Shown here: positions 17,847 to 25,025 of the stretch, in pieces
Numbering within the stretch: the stretch's first letter is position 1
How the letters are laid out: each line of letters begins with the position of its first letter
Origin: CAILKP01 sp038231815
Lineage (GTDB): Bacteria; Planctomycetota; Phycisphaerae; Phycisphaerales; UBA1924
Assembly (NCBI GenBank): GCA_038231815.1
Contig: JBBRKQ010000030.1
Span: 1 to 41,993, forward strand
DNA length: 41,993 nucleotides
Reading direction: 5' to 3'
Position numbers and translations under genes: made by a program
The notes under the pieces: generated by a model
The model's input: the letters and a program-made list of their open reading frames with translations, nothing else
What the model was told of the DNA's origin: nothing
The model's database searches: none

Positions 17847-19151
17847 ATGTCCAACTTCCGCATTGCCCACACCGTCGGCCGCCAGGTTCTTGATTCACGC
17901 GGCAACCCCACTGTTGAGGTGGATGTTATTCTGGAATCCGGGCACCTTGGGCGTGCGGCGGTGCCGTCGGGTGCCTCGACCGGTGAGAACGAGGCGTGTG
18001 AGCTGCGCGATGGGGACAAGAAAACGTACATGGGCAAGGGAGTGCTGTCGGCGGTGAAGTACGTGAACGATGCCATCGCCCCGATGGTGCGCGGGCGTGA
18101 CAGCCGGGAGCAGGAGAAGCTTGACGGGATGATGATCGAGGCGGATGGCACGCCGAACAAGGCGAAACTGGGCGCGAATGCGATTCTTGGCGTGTCGATG
18201 GCGGCGGCTAAGGCTGCCGCGGCGGCGAGCGGGCTGCCGCTGTACCGGTACCTGGGTGGCTCGGGTGCGCACACGCTGCCGGTGCCGATGTTTAATGTGC
18301 TTAACGGCGGTAAGCACGCCGACAGCAACGTGGATTTTCAGGAATACATGATTCAGCCGTGGGGCTTTGACAATTTTCATGAGGCCCTGCGGGCGTGCGT
18401 GGAGATTTACCATAATTTAAAGAAGGTGCTGCACGAGAAGCACCTTTCAACGGCGGTGGGCGATGAGGGTGGCTTTGCGCCGAGCGTGAAGAATGCTGAG
18501 GAGCCGCTGCAGCTGATTGAAGAGGCTACCAAGAAGGCCGGTTACAAGTGGGGCGAGCAGATTTTTGTGGCGCTTGACCCTGCCACCAGCGAGCTGTGGA
18601 ACGAGGCGAAGGAAAAGGGCAAGCAGGGGTACTGCTTCTTTAAGAGCGACCCGAACCGTATTGCCACCAGCGAGGAGATGATTGATCTGTGGGCTGGCTG
18701 GTGCGCTAAGTACCCGATCCGGTCCATCGAGGATGGATTGGCCGAGAATGACTGGGCTGGCTGGGCGAAGTTGACGGAGCGGCTGGGAAAGAAGGTGCAG
18801 ATTGTGGGCGATGACTTGTTTGTGACCAACCCGAAGTTCTTGGCGCGGGGGATCAAAGAGCATTGCGGCAACGCGATTCTGGTGAAGGTAAACCAGATTG
18901 GCACGCTGACCGAGACGTTTAGTGCGATCAATTTGGCGCTGCGGAACAACTACGGCGCGATTCTGTCTCACCGCTCGGGCGAGACTGAGGATGCGACAAT
19001 CGCGGACATTGCGGTGGCGACTAACTGTGGGCAGATTAAGACGGGCGCACCGTGCCGCAGCGACCGGAACGCCAAGTACAACCAGTTGCTGCGGATTGCC
19101 GAGCACCTGGGTGATGCGGCGGTTTACGGCGCAACGGCCTGGAACCGCTGA
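17847..19151 (+). CDS. eno: Enolase
   Basis: A 434-residue glycolytic enzyme that converts 2-phosphoglycerate to phosphoenolpyruvate. Start is the ATG before SNFRIAHTVGRQVLDSRGNP, with GGAG 8 nt upstream. Conserved segments are STGENEACELRDGD, NVLNGGKHADSNVDFQEYMI, the catalytic metal-site stretches SIEDGLAEND and VGDDLFVTN, VKVNQIGTLTET with the active-site Lys, and the SHRSGETED signature. Length matches the family (about 430). The hypoxanthine phosphoribosyltransferase gene begins only 31 bp downstream, so the two are probably cotranscribed. Confidence 0.97.
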   Translation: MSNFRIAHTVGRQVLDSRGNPTVEVDVILESGHLGRAAVPSGASTGENEACELRDGDKKTYMGKGVLSAVKYVNDAIAPMVRGRDSREQEKLDGMMIEADGTPNKAKLGANAILGVSMAAAKAAAAASGLPLYRYLGGSGAHTLPVPMFNVLNGGKHADSNVDFQEYMIQPWGFDNFHEALRACVEIYHNLKKVLHEKHLSTAVGDEGGFAPSVKNAEEPLQLIEEATKKAGYKWGEQIFVALDPATSELWNEAKEKGKQGYCFFKSDPNRIATSEEMIDLWAGWCAKYPIRSIEDGLAENDWAGWAKLTERLGKKVQIVGDDLFVTNPKFLARGIKEHCGNAILVKVNQIGTLTETFSAINLALRNNYGAILSHRSGETEDATIADIAVATNCGQIKTGAPCRSDRNAKYNQLLRIAEHLGDAAVYGATAWNR

Positions 19152-19182
19152 TTTTTTGGGATTGATGTGATGTTTTTTCGAT

Positions 19183-19788
19183 TTGGCTGATTTGAAGTTG
19201 TTTGTTTGGAGCCCCCCACTGTCCCGTATTGATCGCATTTTGATTCCCCGAGACGCCATCGCGGAGAAAGTGCGCCTTATGGGACAGCGGCTGACGGCGG
19301 ACTTACTGGCTGAGGAGATTGACCTGCGAGCCAAAGGTGTGGTTCCCGGACCGATTGTGATGGTGCCGGTGTTGACGGGGGCGATTTTGTTTGTGGCGGA
19401 CCTGGTGCGGGCGATGCCGGTGACGATGTCGATACGGCCGGTAACAGTCAGCAGCTATCCGGGTGCGGCGACATCGTCGCACGGGGCGAGTATTCAGCAC
19501 GGGATCCCGACGGATCTGGCGGGCAAGCGGATTATTCTGGTCGACGACATTTTGGACTCGGGGCAGACCTTAGGTTTGCTGCGGCGGATGTTGTCGGCAC
19601 AGCAGTTACAGTCCATCCGGATTGTGGTGCTGCTGACGAAGCGAGATGTGAAGCGGATTGAAGAGGTGCCGGTGGAGTACTCGTGCTTTGACATCGGCAA
19701 CGAGTTTGTGATTGGTTATGGGCTGGACTATGACGGGAACTATCGAAACGTTCCCGACATCGCGGTACTGAGGCCGGGGGCGGATTGA
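19183..19788 (+). CDS. hpt: Hypoxanthine phosphoribosyltransferase
   Basis: A purine-salvage enzyme of up to 201 residues that joins hypoxanthine or guanine to PRPP. The PRPP-binding motif IILVDDILDSGQT is intact, as are MVPVLTGAILFVADLVRAM and the C-terminal FVIGYGLDYDGNYRNVPDIAVL that contacts the base. The start is unusual: no in-frame ATG precedes the conserved core, an ATG at 19165 is followed at once by TGA, and the best candidate is TTG at 19183 (ADLKLFVWS). The gene follows enolase by 31 bp and ends before a strong bidirectional hairpin. Confidence 0.9.
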   Translation: MADLKLFVWSPPLSRIDRILIPRDAIAEKVRLMGQRLTADLLAEEIDLRAKGVVPGPIVMVPVLTGAILFVADLVRAMPVTMSIRPVTVSSYPGAATSSHGASIQHGIPTDLAGKRIILVDDILDSGQTLGLLRRMLSAQQLQSIRIVVLLTKRDVKRIEEVPVEYSCFDIGNEFVIGYGLDYDGNYRNVPDIAVLRPGAD

Positions 19789-19814
19789 GCGGCGGTGGGA
19801 ATGCGGCTTTGCTG

Positions 19815-19853
19815 AAAACACAACGGCCCCGGATGACGAATCATCCGGGGCCG
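19815..19853. terminator. Bidirectional hairpin terminator
   Basis: A perfect 13-bp stem (CGGCCCCGGATGA with TCATCCGGGGCCG) and a CGAA tetraloop at 19824-19853. The upstream GAAAACACAA provides a T-rich tail for the minus strand. It separates hpt from the convergent flagellin 1 gene. Confidence 0.85.
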
Positions 19854-19885
19854 CTGGCGTCAAGTAAGGGATGGACCGCTCACGA

Positions 19886-21415
19886 TTAGCGGAGGAGCTG
19901 GAGGGCGGCCTGCGGCGCACTGTTGGCCAGAGACAGGGAGTTCTGAGCGGCCTGCGAGAGGATCTGCGAACGGGTGAGGCTCGCGGTTTCAGTCGCGAAG
20001 TCGGCATCGCGGATGACTGATTCAGCAGCGGCGGAGTTCTCGAGCGAGACACCGAGGCTGCGGATGGTGGTGGCGACGGTGTTCTTCTGGAAGGCACCGA
20101 TGCGACCACGGAGGGCGGAGACTTGGCGGATGGACTCATCGACGATCTTGCCGCCGGCTTCGGTGTTGCCGTCAACAACGTTGCTGGTACGACCGCTGGC
20201 CAGCGAGTTCAGGAATCCCAGCGTGCTGTTGCCGAGCTTGCGTGCGGCGACGTTCTGGATACCGATGGAGACCTTACCGGCATCATCAACCTTGCTGGAA
20301 AGCTGGAACGATGCACCACCGCCGGTGATACTGAAGGCGGAAACGTTGCCGCGAGCCTGGGCGGTGGCGGTGTTGAAAGAGACTTCAACATCGAGGAAGT
20401 CGGTGTTGATACGGGCGGTCTTGCCCTTGGTGGTGGCGGCGATACCGTTGATGTTGGCGACAAGGTTCTGACCAACATCGCGGACACCGTTGGTGGCTGT
20501 GGTTGACGTGAAAGCAGCGGCCAGAGTGGTAGATGGCTTGTTGCCGTCGGTGGTGGTGGTGTTGTAGACACCACCGTTAGTGCCCTGGATGTTGCCGGCG
20601 TTGACCACCTTGACCGAGACGAACTCATCGCTGCCAAAGTCTGCTGACTTGAGCAAGATGCCGCTGCTGCCGGTGCCGGAGGTAAAGGAGCTGGCCGAAA
20701 CTCCGGTCACCGATGAGTAGGTGTTGACGGCGGAGATGATCTGGGCTTTGGTGGTGCCTGAAGCGAACGAGAGTTCGCGGGAACCGAGGCGGCCACCGAT
20801 TTCGACTGTGAACAGGCCGCTGCTGCCGCCACCAAGATCAATTGAGGCACCGGTGGAGAGGTACAGGGCACCCTGCTGGGCAGAGGTTGTAACTAGGGCG
20901 GCGACGCTGATGCTGCCGCCGCGGGGCACCTTGGCCGAGTTGACCTTGTAATCGGTCACGCCTCCGGAGACGTTGGTGGTGGTGAAGTCAAGGTTACCGT
21001 TGAGCAGCTTGACACCCTGGAAGTTGGTGTCGGCGGCAAGACGGTCAACGGTCTGGAGGATCGAGTCGATCTGCAGCTGGTTGGCCTGCTTCTCTTCGAC
21101 CGACAGACCGGCGGAGTTAGATGAGGTGGTGACGAGACCTTTGAGGTCCGTCAGCAGGTTTGAGAGTTCCTGGAGACCACCTTCGGCGATGTTGGCGATC
21201 TGGTCTGTACGCTCGGCGTTGCTGATGGCGGAGGTCAGACCGGACTTCTCGGCGCGAAGGTTCTCGCTGGCGATGAGACCGGCGGGGTCATCTTTGCCGC
21301 GGTTGATGCGAAGACCTGTACTTAGGCGCTCGAGCGTGGTGTTCAACACCTTGCCGTTCTGGGCCAAGTTTCGTTGTGCGATGAGGGACGCCGGGTTGGT
21401 ATTGATACGACTCAT
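19886..21415 (-). CDS. Flagellin 1
   Basis: A 509-residue filament subunit exported through the flagellar secretion apparatus. The N-terminal D0/D1 helices (MSRINTNPASLIAQRNL, LERLSTGLRINRGKDDPAGL, ISNAERTDQIANIAEGGLQE) and the C-terminal helix (RDADFATETASLTRSQILSQ to AALQLLR) are well conserved; the middle 300 residues are variable beta-rich surface domains. GGAGG lies 8 nt before the ATG at 21415; an in-frame ATG two codons earlier is too close to it. A weak CCTC-GCTTTG-GAGG hairpin overlaps this site, but it has no ANGGA loop, unlike flagellin 2. It is transcribed after flagellin 2 across a gap of 555 nt, so it probably has its own promoter. Confidence 0.95.
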   Translation of the reverse strand: MSRINTNPASLIAQRNLAQNGKVLNTTLERLSTGLRINRGKDDPAGLIASENLRAEKSGLTSAISNAERTDQIANIAEGGLQELSNLLTDLKGLVTTSSNSAGLSVEEKQANQLQIDSILQTVDRLAADTNFQGVKLLNGNLDFTTTNVSGGVTDYKVNSAKVPRGGSISVAALVTTSAQQGALYLSTGASIDLGGGSSGLFTVEIGGRLGSRELSFASGTTKAQIISAVNTYSSVTGVSASSFTSGTGSSGILLKSADFGSDEFVSVKVVNAGNIQGTNGGVYNTTTTDGNKPSTTLAAAFTSTTATNGVRDVGQNLVANINGIAATTKGKTARINTDFLDVEVSFNTATAQARGNVSAFSITGGGASFQLSSKVDDAGKVSIGIQNVAARKLGNSTLGFLNSLASGRTSNVVDGNTEAGGKIVDESIRQVSALRGRIGAFQKNTVATTIRSLGVSLENSAAAESVIRDADFATETASLTRSQILSQAAQNSLSLANSAPQAALQLLR

Positions 21416-21970
21416 GGACATTGCCTCCAAAGCGAGGGCCGCGAACTGCGGACCTGCGTGGCGCAACGGCATTGACCAGCCGCGATGCGCCTCACGTGCA
21501 AACCAGGTCGGCATCCGTACCAGACCGGGGCGTGCTTTGCCCTGCGAGAAGCGGGGCACGCGTGCATGTCTTCGGAAGCAATGATGGGTGCTGTGCAGTC
21601 AAGGGGGTGTGTAAATTCCTCTCGGACGCGCACAAGCGGCGCTGCTTACCTGCGCGGCGCGGCGGGTGACCGGTAACCGGTGCGCGGAGGCGTGCGGACG
21701 GTCCGGAAATGACAACGGAACCCGACGGGTTCGTATTGAAAGGCGATAAGGAATTCGAGAGCGGCCAACGGCCGCCATAAGCCGGGTGCGACTGCTCGCG
21801 CCAAGATGCGGCTGCTGCGGAGAGGGGTTGCGGGTGGGTCGTCCGTGAATATCGAGGAATCACCGCTGCGGCGTGGTTGCGGGGCAATGTGTGCGCCGTA
21901 CCGGACCATGCATGACCGGCCGAGGAGCCCGAGGAGGGGGCCCGGGCAGGGAATGGCTTGACCGCCACGG
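21416..21970. other. Intergenic region between the two flagellin genes
   Basis: A 555-base stretch upstream of flagellin 1. No convincing ORF and no sigma54-type TGGCAC or sigma28-type GCCGATAA element was found on the minus strand. The promoter or long leader of flagellin 1 should lie here. Confidence 0.5.
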
Positions 21971-23518
21971 TTACTGGCGGAGCAATGAGAGCACGTTCTG
22001 GGACTGCTGGTTGGCGAGCTGCAGGACGCTGGTGCCGGCGTTGGAGAGAATCTGAGCGCGGGAGAGTGCGGCGGTTTCCGCGGCGAAGTCGGCATCGCGG
22101 ATGACGGATTGGCTGGCCGAGAGATTCTCAATGGCTGACTGCAGCGACTTGGCGTTGGTCTCGAGGGTGTTCTTCTCGAGTGCGCCCAGGCGGCCACGCA
22201 TCACGGCGATTTCATCAATCGCGGTGGCGACGATGTCCGAAGCGCCAACAAAGTTCTTGGAGTTCAGATCGTTGTTGCCTCCGGAGCGGATGGAGGAGAG
22301 GAACTGCATCTGACTGTTGACGATGGTGCCGCCGAGGCGAGAGGCCGCGGTGGATTGCAGCGACATGAAGACCTGCTGACTGCTGTTGATCTCACCACCG
22401 AGCTGGTAGAGCGCACCGCCGCCGGTGATGTAGAAGCTTGTTGAGGAACCATCGCGTGTGGCGAACTCGGTGTTTAAGATGAGATCAAGGTTGAGCTGGG
22501 TAGCGTTTGGCAGTGAGATCTTGGTGCCCTGACCGAAGCCCAGAACACCGTTGACGACAGCGAACACGTCACGGCCTGCATCGCGGTTGGCGACGACGAG
22601 GTCACCGGAGGTGAGCATGGCGGGAATATCAATGTTCGCCGGGAGCTTGCCGGTATTGCTCATTGCGTAGGCTTTGAAGAAGCCGCCGGTGAGAGGCTCA
22701 CCGATGCGCTTGACCGAAACGAACTTGTTAGAGCCGAAATCAATCGACGACATGACCATGCCCGAGTTGGGGTTGCCGTTGATGAGCGAGGCGGAGACTC
22801 CGGTTGTTTCGCGGAAGGAGTTGACGGACTGGACGACCTCGGACAGTGAGCGGCCGGAGAGGACAGTCATGGTCTGCACGCCGCGGGAACCGGCGATTTC
22901 AAGCGTGACTGACGACTGGAACACACCGACGCCCAGGCCGCCGGTGTAATCACCGCGGATAAAGAGGCGGCCGGTTTGTGCGGAGGAGATGGTCTGAACG
23001 TTGACCTGGATGTTCTTCTGGCTGCCGAAGTTGGCGCTGTTGATCTGGGCCTTGCTGACGGCGGAGGTGGCAAGGCCTGAGAGGATGTAGTCCAGCGAGC
23101 CGTTGAGCAGTTTGAGACCGCCGAAGCTGGCGGAGTTGCTGATACGGGTGATGGACTCGATGGCCGAGTCGATCTGGAGCTGGTTTGCGCGGCGTTCATC
23201 GTCTGACAGGGCGCCGGTGTTGGCGGCCTCGACGAGCAGGCCCTTAACTGAGAGGAGCAGGTCGCTGACTTCGCTGAGGGAACCCTCGGCGGTGGCGATG
23301 ACCGATCCTGCGCGTTCACTGTTCTTGACGGCTTGCTGCAAGCCGCTGATCTCCGAACCGAGCCGGTTGGAGATGATTAGCCCGGCGGGGTCATCAGAAC
23401 CTTTGTTGATCCGCAGGCCGGTTGAGAGGCGCTGCAGACGCATGTTAAGGTCAAGGTTTGACTTCGCTAAGTTGGAACGTGCGATCTGACTTGAGATATT
23501 TGAATTGATGCGAGCCAT
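21971..23518 (-). CDS. Flagellin 2
   Basis: A 515-residue flagellin. The conserved N-terminus is MARINSNISSQIARSNLAKS with LQRLSTGLRINKGSDDPAGL, and the C-terminus is IRDADFAAETAALSRAQILS to LSLLRQ. It shares the same plan as flagellin 1 but the central domain differs strongly, so the filament may contain two subunits. GGAGG is placed 6 nt before the ATG at 23518 and lies within a perfect hairpin (23519-23538) whose ACGGAG loop fits a CsrA site. A good sigma54-type element (TGGCACG, GG-N10-GC) at 23649-23663 predicts a 119-nt leader. csrA and fliW lie directly upstream on the same strand, so translational control by CsrA relieved by FliW is likely. Confidence 0.95.
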   Translation of the reverse strand: MARINSNISSQIARSNLAKSNLDLNMRLQRLSTGLRINKGSDDPAGLIISNRLGSEISGLQQAVKNSERAGSVIATAEGSLSEVSDLLLSVKGLLVEAANTGALSDDERRANQLQIDSAIESITRISNSASFGGLKLLNGSLDYILSGLATSAVSKAQINSANFGSQKNIQVNVQTISSAQTGRLFIRGDYTGGLGVGVFQSSVTLEIAGSRGVQTMTVLSGRSLSEVVQSVNSFRETTGVSASLINGNPNSGMVMSSIDFGSNKFVSVKRIGEPLTGGFFKAYAMSNTGKLPANIDIPAMLTSGDLVVANRDAGRDVFAVVNGVLGFGQGTKISLPNATQLNLDLILNTEFATRDGSSTSFYITGGGALYQLGGEINSSQQVFMSLQSTAASRLGGTIVNSQMQFLSSIRSGGNNDLNSKNFVGASDIVATAIDEIAVMRGRLGALEKNTLETNAKSLQSAIENLSASQSVIRDADFAAETAALSRAQILSNAGTSVLQLANQQSQNVLSLLRQ

Positions 23519-23538
23519 TGTAATCCTCCGTGATTACA
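23519..23538 (-). promoter_or_regulatory. Hairpin sequestering flagellin-2 ribosome-binding site (predicted CsrA site)
   Basis: Reading the minus strand, TGTAATC pairs perfectly with GATTACA around a loop ACGGAG, and the 3' arm touches the ATG. The loop carries ANGGA, the core recognised by CsrA when presented in a hairpin loop, and this GGA is also the core of the Shine-Dalgarno sequence. Binding would block initiation. Confidence 0.7.
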
Positions 23539-23648
23539 GGTTGAGAAAAAGCGACCGGCAGTACACGCGTCAGAAACTGAACTTGGAAATGCAGCCTGAC
23601 GGAGCTGCCTGAAAGAGAGCTTGCGAGAACAACTTCAAGAGAACCACC

Positions 23649-23663
23649 GCACATGGCGTGCCA
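23649..23663 (-). promoter_or_regulatory. Sigma54-type promoter of flagellin 2
   Basis: Minus strand TTGGCACGCCATGTGC: the -24 GG (23662-23661) and -12 GC (23650-23649) are exactly 10 nt apart and TGGCACG matches the consensus. Predicted transcription start is near 23637, giving a leader of about 119 nt. Confidence 0.65.
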
Positions 23664-23755
23664 AACAACATCGGGGACCGGGGCGGAACGGGAATTTGGC
23701 GGGTCCGGGGTGATCGCCCCGGGCAGGCTTACCAATCCCGCGGGCAGAGATCTTT

Positions 23756-24178
23756 TCAGCGTTGGTTGGTATTTGCTGAGAGCTCCGAGATCGATGGTCC
23801 TACCCCGTCGGTTCCGGTGGCCCGGGGCGACTGTGGCGGGGCGGCGCGAATGGGCCCGGGGATTCCGGGCCGGATGGGGGGACTGGTTAGGGCGTTGATG
23901 CGCCCGGCCGTTTGCTTGCCATCCCTGGAGCCGTCGGTCCTGCCGCGAGCGGCGGGACGGATGGTGGGGAGCATGTCCTTTCCCAACTGGCTGCTTGTGG
24001 CGGCGGCCTTTTGGTTTTCCAGCTTGATAGCTTCGTATACCTCTTTGCGGTGGACGGCGATTCGTGTGGGGGCTGAGATCCCCAGACGCACCTTGTCACC
24101 GCGGATATCAACGATGGTGATTTCGATATCATCACCGATCATGATTGTTTCGTCTACCTGTCGAGACAGCACCAGCAT
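23756..24178 (-). CDS. csrA: Carbon storage regulator CsrA with long C-terminal extension
   Basis: An RNA-binding translational regulator. Residues 1-60 are a standard CsrA: MLVLSRQVDETIMIGDDIEI then VDIRGDKVRLGISAPTRIAVHRKEVYEAI, including Arg and Leu positions at the start and the GI-AP-VHR-EVY stretch used in RNA contact and dimerisation. The remaining 80 residues are an unusual Arg/Pro/Gly/Ser-rich tail with no recognisable fold; typical CsrA is 60-75 residues. AAGGA is 7 nt before the ATG, and three GGA motifs crowd the 21 nt before the start, suggesting autoregulation. It lies between fliW and flagellin 2. In Bacillus and Campylobacter, CsrA represses flagellin translation and FliW antagonises it; here the same role is inferred. 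Confidence 0.92.
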   Translation of the reverse strand: MLVLSRQVDETIMIGDDIEITIVDIRGDKVRLGISAPTRIAVHRKEVYEAIKLENQKAAATSSQLGKDMLPTIRPAARGRTDGSRDGKQTAGRINALTSPPIRPGIPGPIRAAPPQSPRATGTDGVGPSISELSANTNQR

Positions 24179-24199
24179 GCTCGATTCCTTCCATGGTCC
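24179..24199 (-). promoter_or_regulatory. csrA leader with three GGA motifs
   Basis: Just before the csrA start, the minus strand holds GGACC, ATGGA and AAGGA within 21 nt; the last is the Shine-Dalgarno sequence. Clustered GGA motifs at a start site are typical of CsrA-bound leaders. No stable hairpin was evident. Confidence 0.4.
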
Positions 24200-24415
24200 G
24201 AGTCAGTGCGGCTGAGTGTGCCGCACATGAGAGTTGTTTTGGTCCAATTATCCACCGTGCGCGAGACGACTCCTCGGCAGCGCGGCGGCCCACCTTACCC
24301 GATCCCCCGTATTCCGTAATGGCTGAATTGTCGCTGATGGTCATCCTGCGGGCGTGTGACAACTTGGGCGTGCGCACGAAATGCGCTGCCGGGGTGCACT
24401 GGGCCGCGGGGAGAA

Positions 24416-24862
24416 TCAGGCGGACAGAGCGCTTCGGGGCGCGGGGAGCGCGACCAGCTTTTCTCGGGTGGTCCAGCGCTTCTCGGCCAGGACCATCTGC
24501 TCGGCAACGCGGCCGAGCGTGTTGATGATCAGCGGCCCCTGGAGGTTGCCGGTCAAGGAGCCCTCGACCTTGTTTACGATCACGAAGACCTGGGCATCTT
24601 CGAGGGCGGAGAGCTTGAGCTCGACCATCTGTTCTTCACGGATGGGAACGGTGTAATCGGCGATGAAGGCGTTTGGGTCGGTGACGACGAAGGCCAGGGA
24701 AGGCTCATCAACGCTCTGGAGCCAGAAGAACAGCGCATCATCGGCCGGTTGGAGCAGGCAGAAACGGCGCTGGCTGGGGAAGCCGAGGATCCCTTTGGGG
24801 AAGGTGATGATCCGTTCGTCGCTGATTGTGAGGGTACCGAATCGAGAGGTCTGAACTTCCAT
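24416..24862 (-). CDS. fliW: Flagellar assembly factor FliW
   Basis: A 148-residue protein of the FliW family, which binds flagellin and CsrA in turn and so couples flagellin synthesis to export. Characteristic parts are MEVQTSRFGTLTI, ITFPKGILGFPSQRRFCLL, FFWLQSVDEPSLAFVVTDP, and NLQGPLIINTLGRVAEQMVL. GCGGAG lies upstream; the second of two adjacent ATGs gives 7-nt spacing, but the first at 24865 is equally possible. It follows flgL by 163 nt and precedes csrA by 237 nt on the same strand, the gene order often found for the FliW-CsrA-flagellin switch. Confidence 0.92.
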   Translation of the reverse strand: MEVQTSRFGTLTISDERIITFPKGILGFPSQRRFCLLQPADDALFFWLQSVDEPSLAFVVTDPNAFIADYTVPIREEQMVELKLSALEDAQVFVIVNKVEGSLTGNLQGPLIINTLGRVAEQMVLAEKRWTTREKLVALPAPRSALSA

Positions 24863-25025
24863 CATAATGCTCCGCATTTGCCTAGTGGGCCCTGTTTCGG
24901 CCTCCCGCGTACGCCGCGGGGGGACATCCTGTCCGAGGTGAAATGAGCTTGCATGTCCGGCAGACGGCCCTTTGTCTGACCCGGATGACCGCCACCGTGG
25001 CGATCGCGAGTGTGATGAATCTGGC

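Noticed and set aside
24957..24984. Inverted repeat CAGAC/GTCTG as terminator after flgL
   Set aside because: The stem is short, the loop is 8 nt and no T tract follows on the minus strand.
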